DNA of 8,266 bases from DATAVK01 sp036267755 (GTDB lineage: Bacteria > Actinomycetota > Actinomycetes > JAFAQI01). This document shows, one piece after another, positions 1-8,266 of the stretch (the first letter of the stretch is position 1; each line of letters begins with the position of its first letter). The notes beneath the pieces were generated by a model. That model saw nothing but the letters and a program-made list of their open reading frames with translations. It was not told where the DNA came from and did no database searches. The translations under genes and the position numbers were made by a program. The stretch covers positions 1-8,266 of the forward strand of contig DATAVK010000141.1 in NCBI GenBank assembly GCA_036267755.1, given 5' to 3'.

Positions 1-3560
<3,560 letters not shown>

Positions 3561-3565
3561 CCGCG

Positions 3566-4246
3566 ATGACTGATCAGCACAACGACGACGGGTCGCCCGA
3601 ATCGGGCGGCCCGTCGTCGTCTGATCCGTACGCCCCGCCACCACCGGACTGGCGACCGCCGACAGCGCCGGTGCAGCTGCCGCCCCCGCCACCGCCGTCC
3701 GATCCGGACTACCGGATGCCGCCGGCGCAGTGGGCTCCGCAGCAGCCGCCGTACGCCGCGCCTCCTGGCTGGCAGCCGCCGCCACCACCTGTGTACAACG
3801 GCGGGCCGGCCGGCTACGCCGCGCCGCCGCCCTCGGCGCCCGGCACCTGGCAGCCGGCGAACACCGGGGCCTGGCAGCCGGCCGCCGGCTCCCCGTACCC
3901 GGGCGCTCAGGCGCCGTACGGCTGGGCTCCGGCGTATCCGGCCAACCCCAAGACCAACGGCTTCTGTATCGCATCGCTGGTGTTGGCCGTCCCGCCCATC
4001 TGCCTGTTCACGTTCGGGATCGGCAGCCTGCTCGGTGTGATCTTCGGGATCATCGGGCTGCGCCAGACCCGCCGCGACGGCTCCGGCGGCCGCGGTCTCG
4101 GCATCGCCGGCATCATCCTCGGAGCACTCGGCCTGGTCGTCGTCGCGCTCCTCATCATCGGGCTCGCCGTCGGGAACTCCTCCGGGTCGAGCGATTCCGG
4201 CAACGGCTCGACGAACACCATCTCCACCATGTCGCAGCCCGGCTGA
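3566..4246 (+). CDS. DUF4190-type membrane protein with proline-rich N-terminal tail
   Basis: This 226-residue protein has no known biochemical function. Residues 1-126 form a low-complexity tail rich in Pro, Gly, Tyr and Trp, with three WQP repeats and an acidic, serine-rich first twenty residues. The DUF4190-like core follows: a TNGFCIASLVL opening near 131, a first hydrophobic segment at about 133-164, a short basic loop (RQTRRDGSGGRG, 166-177), a second hydrophobic segment at about 178-203, and a Ser/Gly-rich end. Such proteins are common in actinobacteria and are expected in the cytoplasmic membrane with the tail in the cytosol. The ATG is 5 bp past the rpoC stop with no good Shine-Dalgarno, which fits reinitiation after rpoC. 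However, a strong hairpin covers codons 6-19, so much of the rpoC transcript may stop there. In-frame GTG 3671 is an alternative start beyond it. The stop lies 5 bp from that of the convergent mug gene. Family is likely; role unknown. Confidence 0.85.
   Translation: MTDQHNDDGSPESGGPSSSDPYAPPPPDWRPPTAPVQLPPPPPPSDPDYRMPPAQWAPQQPPYAAPPGWQPPPPPVYNGGPAGYAAPPPSAPGTWQPANTGAWQPAAGSPYPGAQAPYGWAPAYPANPKTNGFCIASLVLAVPPICLFTFGIGSLLGVIFGIIGLRQTRRDGSGGRGLGIAGIILGALGLVVVALLIIGLAVGNSSGSSDSGNGSTNTISTMSQPG
3582..3620 (+). terminator. Long hairpin after rpoC, candidate terminator without a U-tract
   Basis: Bases 3582-3599 pair with 3603-3620 to give an 18-bp stem with a single T-G wobble (3593/3609) and an AAT loop. 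The outer 11 bp (ACGACGACGGG with CCCGTCGTCGT) are perfect. It begins 22 nt after the rpoC stop, where a terminator would be expected, but no T-run follows. Actinobacterial terminators are often described as lacking the U-tract. The hairpin lies entirely within the first codons of the downstream gene, so it could instead be an attenuator or a translational block. The structure is read directly from sequence; the terminator role is inferred. Confidence 0.55.
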
Positions 4247-4251
4247 GCCGC

Positions 4252-4806
4252 TCAGGCCCCGATCGCCTCACGCAGGGCCTGGTAAGCCTGGTTCAGCGCC
4301 GGCTGCTGGTAGTGCGCGTTCAGCCCGCTCGGATTCGGCAGCAGCCAGACCCGGGCACCGGCGAGCAGCTCAGGTCGCCGGCCCACGCCCGCCTTCGGCT
4401 GCCCGAACGCGACCCGGTACGACGACAGCCCGAGAAACGCGACCCACGGTGGCTGCCACCGCTCGACCAGGCGGGTGAGCGGCGCGACGCCGGCCCGGAT
4501 CTCGGCGTCGTCGAGCTCGTCCGCCCGGGCCGTGGAGCGCGCGACCAGGTTCGTGACGCCGACACCGACGGCCAGCAGGACGTCGGACTCGTTCGGGTGC
4601 AACAACCGGTCGGTGAAGCCGGCCTCGTGCAGCGTGCGCCAGAGCCGGTTCGACGGCCGGCCGAAGTGCTGACCCACCGCGCCGGACCACAGCGACGGGT
4701 TGATCCCGACCAGCAGCACCCGCAGCCCGGGACCCACCAGATCGGGCACCGTGAGCCCGTACGCCGCCTGCAGCTGCTGGCGCGAAGGAGTGGTTGCGCG
4801 GACCAC
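4252..4806 (-). CDS. mug: G:T/U mismatch-specific DNA glycosylase (Mug/TDG family)
   Basis: Members of this family of the uracil-DNA glycosylase superfamily remove uracil or thymine opposite guanine, and some damaged cytosines, starting base excision repair. With the start chosen here the protein has 184 residues, close to the size of E. coli Mug. Both family signatures are present: motif 1, VGINPSLWSG (33-42), with Asn36 at the catalytic/water-positioning place, followed by HFGRPSNRLW (47-56); and motif 2, LPNPSGLNAHY (156-166), the DNA-inserting loop. GTG 4806 is preferred as start because a perfect AGGAGG lies 6 nt upstream (4813-4818). Starts at ATG 4821 or GTG 4836 would place that Shine-Dalgarno inside the gene. 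The gene converges on the DUF4190-type gene and diverges from the sulfotransferase-like gene. Family assignment is firm; substrate preference cannot be read from sequence. Confidence 0.92.
   Translation of the reverse strand: MVRATTPSRQQLQAAYGLTVPDLVGPGLRVLLVGINPSLWSGAVGQHFGRPSNRLWRTLHEAGFTDRLLHPNESDVLLAVGVGVTNLVARSTARADELDDAEIRAGVAPLTRLVERWQPPWVAFLGLSSYRVAFGQPKAGVGRRPELLAGARVWLLPNPSGLNAHYQQPALNQAYQALREAIGA
4253..4281. terminator. Weak inverted repeat at the convergent gene ends
   Basis: CAGGCCC at 4253-4259 pairs with GGGCCTG at 4275-4281 (7 bp, 15-nt loop). It sits just after the stop of the DUF4190-type gene and inside the last codons of the convergent mug gene. It could end the rightward transcript, but no T-run follows and a stem this short arises easily by chance at this GC content. 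Confidence 0.2.
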
Positions 4807-4812
4807 GGCGTA

Positions 4813-4818
4813 CCTCCT
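4813..4818 (-). promoter_or_regulatory. Ribosome binding site that fixes the mug start
   Basis: On the minus strand this reads AGGAGG, a full match to the anti-Shine-Dalgarno of 16S rRNA, 6 nt before GTG 4806. It decides against the longer in-frame starts at 4821 and 4836. Confidence 0.8.
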
Positions 4819-4837
4819 CATCGACCGGCGGGCCACG

Positions 4838-4843
4838 TAAAGT
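4838..4843 (+). promoter_or_regulatory. -10 element of a probable leaderless promoter
   Basis: TAAAGT matches the actinobacterial -10 pattern TAnnnT and ends 7 nt before GTG 4851. Transcription would therefore begin at or next to the start codon and give a leaderless mRNA. There is no Shine-Dalgarno before the GTG, which agrees. I see no good -35 hexamer at the normal distance, so the promoter call rests on the -10 alone. Confidence 0.5.
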
Positions 4844-4850
4844 CTGCGCT

Positions 4851-6068
4851 GTGACCGAACCGCAACCGCTGGAGCCGGGCACGCACGCGATCCACATCGG
4901 GTTCCGCAAGTGCGCGACGACCGCGCTCCAGGTCGCGCTGCGCACCGCGCGGCCCGAGCTGCGGGCGGCCGGCGCGGTCTATCCCGGGACCGGCGGGAAC
5001 CAGACCCCTGCGGCGCTCGCGATCACCGGGCGGACCCACGGTTGGGCGAGCCTCGGGGCCAAGCCGCAGCCGATGGCGAAGTGGGACACGCTGGTCAGCC
5101 GGGTGGCCTCGATCGGGGCGGACAAGCGGGTCATCGTGAGCAGCGAGTTCTTCGACGTCGCCGACGCCGACACGATCCGCACCATCACGACAGAGCTCGG
5201 CGGCGACCGGACGCACATCGTGGCGACGCTGCGTCCGCTCAGCAAGATCCTCCCCAGCGCGTGGCAGCAGCAGGTGCAGTTCGGCTCCCGGCTGAGCTAC
5301 GGCGCCTGGCTGCGAGCGGTGCTGGAGGGCAACGACGCGATCAAGACGTACAAGAACTTCTGGGAGCGCCACGACCACGCCGCGGTCCTCGCCCGCTGGG
5401 CGTCGGTCGTCGGCCCGGAGCGGGTCACCCTGATCGTCCTCGACGAGGAGGACCGGGACCGGCCGTACCGCAGCTTCGAGTCCCTGCTCGGGGTACCGCA
5501 CGGCACGCTCAAGGAGGTGCCGAACCGGGCCAACCGCTCGATGACCGGCGCCGAGGCCGAGCTGATCCGGCGGATCAACCTCGAGATCTTCAACCACGAC
5601 ATCAGCTGGGACGAGTACAGCAGCTGGGTCAGGCTCGGGGCGGCCCAGCGAATCGTCACCGGGCGAACCCCCGGCCCCGACGAGCCGCGTGCCTATACCC
5701 CCCGGTGGGCGCTGGAGCGGGCGGCGCAGATCAGTGCCGGGTACGTCGAGCGGATCGCCGAGCTGGGCCTGAACCTGGTTGGGGACCTCGCCAGCCTGGC
5801 CCCGGCGGTGCCGGTGACCGACGAGCCGGGCGCGGAGGAGGATCCGACGTCGGTCCCCATGGCGGTGGCGGTCGAGGCGATCCTCGGCACCGCGTTCAGT
5901 GCCCGCGACCAGTCCCCGCCGCCGGCCGAGCCAGCTGCCGCACCCGACCTGAGCGTGGTGGCCGATCGTGAGCTCGCGCGCCTGCTCGGCGACCGGTTGC
6001 AGCAGCGGCTGCGTCACCGGTGGAAGCGCTGGCAGCGGGCCCGCGCGCAGAGCACCACTAGCCGCTGA
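4851..6068 (+). CDS. PAPS-dependent sulfotransferase-like protein
   Basis: This 405-residue protein resembles the P-loop sulfotransferases, which move a sulfuryl group from PAPS to an acceptor. HIGFRKCATTALQ (15-27) lies where the 5'-phosphosulfate loop, usually HIG..KTGTT.LQ, is expected. VIVSSEFF follows, in place of the SSE motif of this subgroup. RPLSKILPSAWQQQ (128-141) fits the 3'-phosphate motif, with Arg128 and Ser136 eight residues apart as in characterised sulfotransferases. The middle section (YGAWLRAVLEG, then YKNFWERHDHAAVLARWASVVGPERV) is typical of actinobacterial members. The last 80 or so residues are an acidic, Pro/Ala-rich linker followed by a strongly basic tail. GTG 4851 is chosen because the homologous region begins right after it and a -10 element precedes it; the longer frame would overlap mug. 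The acceptor is unknown. The loop is atypical (Cys-Ala for the usual Thr/Ser-Gly), so activity is not assured. Confidence 0.75.
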   Translation: MTEPQPLEPGTHAIHIGFRKCATTALQVALRTARPELRAAGAVYPGTGGNQTPAALAITGRTHGWASLGAKPQPMAKWDTLVSRVASIGADKRVIVSSEFFDVADADTIRTITTELGGDRTHIVATLRPLSKILPSAWQQQVQFGSRLSYGAWLRAVLEGNDAIKTYKNFWERHDHAAVLARWASVVGPERVTLIVLDEEDRDRPYRSFESLLGVPHGTLKEVPNRANRSMTGAEAELIRRINLEIFNHDISWDEYSSWVRLGAAQRIVTGRTPGPDEPRAYTPRWALERAAQISAGYVERIAELGLNLVGDLASLAPAVPVTDEPGAEEDPTSVPMAVAVEAILGTAFSARDQSPPPAEPAAAPDLSVVADRELARLLGDRLQQRLRHRWKRWQRARAQSTTSR

Positions 6069-6074
6069 GACCTA

Positions 6075-6100
6075 CGCTGTGTGGGTGCCACTCCGCAGCG
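6075..6100 (+). terminator. Weak hairpin after the sulfotransferase-like gene
   Basis: CGCTG 6075-6079 pairs with CAGCG 6096-6100, and inside it GTGG 6081-6084 pairs with CCAC 6088-6091, separated by an internal loop. It starts 6 nt after the stop codon, and a TTTT run lies 9 nt further on (6110-6113). The position fits a terminator, but the stem is interrupted and the T-run is too far away for a standard one. Confidence 0.25.
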
Positions 6101-6111
6101 TCGCCATGATT

Positions 6112-6141
6112 TTGACCGGGCGCGCGGGCCTCGGCTAAGGT
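6112..6141 (+). promoter_or_regulatory. Principal-sigma promoter of the str operon
   Basis: TTGACC (6112-6117) and TAAGGT (6136-6141) are separated by 18 bp, close to the actinobacterial housekeeping sigma consensus TTGACN/TANNNT. It is the best promoter in the window and sits in its only sizeable non-coding gap, directly before the ribosomal genes. Transcription is predicted to begin at about 6148-6150, giving an rpsL leader of about 180 nt. A small AT-rich patch (6105-6115) overlaps the -35. Confidence 0.82.
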
Positions 6142-6149
6142 AGTTGATT

Positions 6150-6308
6150 GTGCCCGAGGGGAACCCCGGGTGCCGCACGTCGTTCATCCTCCTGCTGGAC
6201 CGTAGGCGCTGCAAAGCGCGGGCGGAGCGCGGAGTGGGCGACACACCCGACCGCGTGGGTCGGAGAAGTGGCGAGAACCGGGGTGCTCGGCCCGAGCATC
6301 ACACCTGA
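6150..6308 (+). CDS. Possible leaderless upstream ORF in the rpsL leader
   Basis: GTG 6150 falls at the predicted transcription start, 8 nt past the -10, and opens a 52-codon frame ending at TGA 6306-6308, only 21 nt before the rpsL start. The predicted peptide is rich in Arg and Gly and resembles nothing I know. If translated, its ribosomes would pass through all four leader hairpins and stop just after the last. Because GC-rich DNA keeps most frames open (another frame here is open too), this may be chance. Confidence 0.22.
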   Translation: MPEGNPGCRTSFILLLDRRRCKARAERGVGDTPDRVGRRSGENRGARPEHHT

Positions 6309-6316
6309 CAAGATTT

Positions 6317-6321
6317 GGGAG
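6317..6321 (+). promoter_or_regulatory. Ribosome binding site of rpsL
   Basis: GGGAG lies 8 nt before GTG 6330. It supports that start over in-frame TTG 6315, which would add five residues (MGVRR) not found in S12 and lies upstream of the Shine-Dalgarno. Confidence 0.75.
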
Positions 6322-6329
6322 TACGGCGA

Positions 6330-6701
6330 GTGCCTACGATCTCTCAGCTGGTCCGCAAGGGCCGGCAGGACAAGATCGGCAAGACCAAGACGCCGGCGCT
6401 GAAAGGCAGCCCGCAGCGTCGTGGTGTCTGCACGCGCGTTTACACAACGACGCCGAAGAAGCCGAACTCCGCCCTGCGCAAGGTTGCCCGCGTCCGGCTC
6501 ACCACCGGAGTCGAGGTCACGGCCTACATTCCCGGTGTCGGGCACAACCTGCAGGAGCACTCCATCGTGCTGGTCCGCGGTGGCCGGGTGAAGGACCTGC
6601 CCGGCGTCCGCTACAAGATCATCCGTGGCTCGCTCGACACGCAGGGCGTCCGCGGGCGCAAGCAGGCCCGCAGCCGCTACGGCGCGAAGAAAGAGAAGTA
6701 G
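6330..6701 (+). CDS. rpsL: 30S ribosomal protein S12
   Basis: S12 sits at the decoding centre of the small subunit and checks codon-anticodon pairing together with 16S rRNA. The protein has 123 residues, the usual actinobacterial length, beginning MPTISQLVRKGRQDK and ending SRYGAKKEK. The conserved TTTPKKPNSALRKVARVRL and GGRVKDLPGVRYK blocks are present. Lys43 and Lys88, the positions usually changed in streptomycin-resistant strains, are wild type, as is Pro91. Asp89 is the residue that carries beta-methylthiolation in many bacteria. One unusual feature is Val70 in PGVGHNLQEH, where most S12 proteins I recall have Glu. It is the first gene of the str operon and abuts rpsG with no gap. Confidence 0.98.
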   Translation: MPTISQLVRKGRQDKIGKTKTPALKGSPQRRGVCTRVYTTTPKKPNSALRKVARVRLTTGVEVTAYIPGVGHNLQEHSIVLVRGGRVKDLPGVRYKIIRGSLDTQGVRGRKQARSRYGAKKEK

Positions 6702-7172
6702 ATGCCTCGTAAGGGACCCGCCCCGAAGCACCCGGTCATCGTCGACCCGGTGTACGGCTCGCCGATCGTCACCTCGCTGGTCAACAAGGTCCTGGTCGGC
6801 GGCAAGCGCTCGCTCGCCCAGCGGATCGTGTACCAAGCCCTCGAAGGCTGCCGCGAGAAGACCGGGAGCGACCCGGTCGTCACCCTCAAGCGCGCCCTCG
6901 ACAACGTCAAGCCGGCGATCGAGGTCAAGAGCCGTCGGGTCGGCGGTGCGACGTACCAGGTCCCGATCGAGGTCCGCCCCGGCCGCAGCACCACGCTCGC
7001 GCTGCGCTGGCTGGTCACCTACTCCCGGCAGCGCCGCGAGAAGACGATGACCGAGCGGCTGATGAACGAGATGCTCGACGCCAGCAACGGCCTCGGCGCC
7101 AGCGTCAAGCGGCGCGAGGACATGCACAAGATGGCCGAGTCCAACAAGGCCTTCGCCCACTACCGCTGGTAA
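6702..7172 (+). CDS. rpsG: 30S ribosomal protein S7
   Basis: S7 binds the 3' major domain of 16S rRNA, starts assembly of the 30S head and lines the E and P sites. At 156 residues it has the normal length. It starts MPRKGPAPKHPV, carries the conserved RRVGGATYQVPIEVRP segment (about 86-101) and the RWLVTYSRQRREKTM segment, and ends AFAHYRW. ATG 6702 follows the rpsL stop directly (TAGATG), and only a purine-rich stretch (AAAGAGAAG) inside the end of rpsL can serve as Shine-Dalgarno. The two genes are therefore probably coupled in translation. In E. coli, S7 represses the operon by binding the spacer between these two genes; here that spacer does not exist. Confidence 0.98.
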   Translation: MPRKGPAPKHPVIVDPVYGSPIVTSLVNKVLVGGKRSLAQRIVYQALEGCREKTGSDPVVTLKRALDNVKPAIEVKSRRVGGATYQVPIEVRPGRSTTLALRWLVTYSRQRREKTMTERLMNEMLDASNGLGASVKRREDMHKMAESNKAFAHYRW

Positions 7173-7220
7173 GCGGAACTCCACCGAATCAACGACGCAG
7201 AGAAAAGAGACGACGCTCCA

Positions 7221-8266
7221 GTGACGACCGATGTGGTAGACGCCCTCGCCAGAACCCGCAACATCGGGATCATGGCGCACATCGACGCGGGCAAAACCAC
7301 GACCACTGAGCGGATCCTCTACTACACCGGTATCAGCTACAAGATCGGTGAGGTCCACGACGGTGCGGCCGTCATGGACTGGATGGAGCAGGAGCAGGAG
7401 CGGGGCATCACCATCACCTCCGCCGCGACGACGTGTGAGTGGAACGACCACGTCATCAACATCATCGACACCCCGGGCCACGTCGACTTCACGGTCGAGG
7501 TCGAGCGTTCGTTGCGGGTGCTCGACGGTGCGGTCGCCGTCTTCGACGCCGTCGCCGGTGTCGAGCCGCAGAGCGAGACGGTCTGGCGCCAGGCCGACCG
7601 GTACGCCGTACCGCGGATGTGCTTCGTCAACAAGATGGACCGCGTCGGTGCGGAGTTCCACCGCTGCGTGGACATGATCGTCGACCGGCTCAACGCGACC
7701 CCGCTTGTGCTGCAGCTGCCCTGGGGCATCGAGAGCGACTTCAAGGGCGTCATCGACCTGGTCGAGATGCGTGCCCTGCTGTGGCAGACCGAGGGCCTCG
7801 GCGACAAGTACGACATCGTCACGATCCCGTCCGATCACGCCGAGGCCGCCCGCGAGTGGCGCGAGAAGCTGATCGAGACCCTGGCCGAGAACGACGACGA
7901 GCTCATGGAGCTCTACCTCGAGGGCCAGGAGCCCACGGTCGCGCAGCTCAAGGCCGGGATCCGCCGGGCGACGATCGCGAACAAGATCAACGCGGTGCTC
8001 TGCGGGACGGCTTTCAAGAACAAGGGCGTCCAGCCGATGCTCGACGCGATCGTCGACTACCTGCCCTCGCCGCTCGACATCGAGTCGATCAAGGGCCACG
8101 ACGTCCGCGACTCCGAGGTGGTCGTCGAACGCCACGCCGATGAGTCCGAGCCGTTCTCGGCGCTCGCGTTCAAGATCATGAGCGACAAGTACTTCGGCAA
8201 GCTCACCTACATCCGGGTGTACTCCGGCCGGCTCGACGCAGGCAGCGCGGTGCTCAACAGCACCAA
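7221..8266 (+). CDS. fusA: Elongation factor G (3' end outside the window)
   Basis: EF-G is the GTPase that drives tRNA and mRNA translocation and, with the recycling factor, splits ribosomes. The frame is open from GTG 7221 to the right edge: 348 codons of an expected 700 or so. The G-domain motifs are complete: AHIDAGKTTTTE (19-30, P-loop), RGIT (61-64, switch I), DTPGH (83-87, switch II) and NKMD (137-140, guanine specificity). CGTAFKNKGVQPMLD follows near the end of the G domain. Domain II begins at EPFSALAFKIMSDKYFGKLTYIRVYSGRL. GTG 7221 leaves 18 residues up to the Met before AHIDAGK, matching actinobacterial EF-G. It lies 48 bp after rpsG with only a purine stretch (7201-7210) as ribosome site, so co-transcription with rpsG is expected. 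tuf is the usual next gene but lies outside the window. Confidence 0.98.
   Translation, partial: MTTDVVDALARTRNIGIMAHIDAGKTTTTERILYYTGISYKIGEVHDGAAVMDWMEQEQERGITITSAATTCEWNDHVINIIDTPGHVDFTVEVERSLRVLDGAVAVFDAVAGVEPQSETVWRQADRYAVPRMCFVNKMDRVGAEFHRCVDMIVDRLNATPLVLQLPWGIESDFKGVIDLVEMRALLWQTEGLGDKYDIVTIPSDHAEAAREWREKLIETLAENDDELMELYLEGQEPTVAQLKAGIRRATIANKINAVLCGTAFKNKGVQPMLDAIVDYLPSPLDIESIKGHDVRDSEVVVERHADESEPFSALAFKIMSDKYFGKLTYIRVYSGRLDAGSAVLNST

Larger units (their letters stand above)
6148..6329 (+). promoter_or_regulatory. Structured 5' leader of the rpsL-rpsG-fusA mRNA
   Basis: Four local hairpins can be drawn in order: 6153-6170 (7 bp, one bulged A, GAA loop); 6206-6219 (GCGCT/AGCGC closed by a GCAA tetraloop of the GNRA class); 6247-6263 (CCGACC/GGTCGG, 5-nt loop); and 6282-6300 (8 bp including one G-T, triloop), which ends 16 nt before the Shine-Dalgarno. 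In addition CTCCT (6189-6193) could pair with the Shine-Dalgarno GGGAG (6317-6321). No T-run follows any stem, so none looks like a classic attenuator. Length and position fit a regulatory ribosomal-protein leader, but I recognise no known family and the pairings are unconfirmed. Confidence 0.45.

Noticed and set aside
3846..3882. Direct repeat of 13 bp (CCTGGCAGCCGGC at 3846-3858 and 3870-3882)
   Set aside because: It encodes the repeated WQPA of the proline-rich tail, so it is a coding micro-repeat and not a mobile or regulatory element.
4818..6017. 399-codon minus-strand frame across the sulfotransferase-like gene
   Set aside because: The plus-strand frame carries recognisable motifs with correct spacing; this one does not.
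6085..6138. 17-codon frame at GTG 6085 with TACGCT placed 6 nt upstream as for a leaderless gene
   Set aside because: It is too short to judge, has no -35, and its stop lies inside the -10 of the str promoter. TAnnnT hexamers occur often by chance.
6135..8135. 666-codon minus-strand frame across rpsL, rpsG and fusA
   Set aside because: It is a shadow of three certain genes on the other strand, with low-complexity composition typical of reversed GC-rich codons.

Overview
The window is high-GC DNA from an actinomycete. RpoC, S12, S7 and EF-G all have the actinobacterial form, and of the sequences I can recall they look closer to Streptomyces/Frankia-type proteins than to mycobacterial ones. 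The genus cannot be fixed from the sequence alone. Most of the window is core transcription and translation machinery: the end of the rpoBC operon on the left and the start of the str operon (rpsL-rpsG-fusA) on the right, with a three-gene variable stretch between them.

Layout: (1) 1-3560 (+) is rpoC, open at the left edge and lacking about its first hundred codons. (2) 3566-4246 (+) is a small DUF4190-type protein with a proline-rich tail and two membrane segments, starting 5 bp after the rpoC stop. A near-perfect 18-bp hairpin sits inside its first codons. (3) 4252-4806 (-) is a Mug/TDG-family DNA glycosylase, convergent with the previous gene. (4) 4851-6068 (+) is a PAPS-sulfotransferase-like protein, divergent from mug across 44 bp and probably leaderless. 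(5) 6069-6329 is the only sizeable non-coding stretch (261 bp). It holds a strong sigma-A-type promoter and a leader of about 180 nt with four predicted hairpins. (6) 6330-6701 rpsL, 6702-7172 rpsG and 7221-8266 fusA (cut by the right edge) form the str operon.

RpoC builds RNA polymerase, and S12, S7 and EF-G serve the ribosome's decoding, assembly and translocation steps. The three genes between them have no visible functional link to either operon. I see no mobile element, CRISPR array, tRNA or rRNA.

No clearly new multi-gene system is present. The points most worth a second look are the hairpin at 3582-3620, a short in-frame insertion in a conserved part of RpoC (987-1016), the structured rpsL leader with a possible leaderless upstream ORF, and a variant PAPS-binding loop in the sulfotransferase-like protein.
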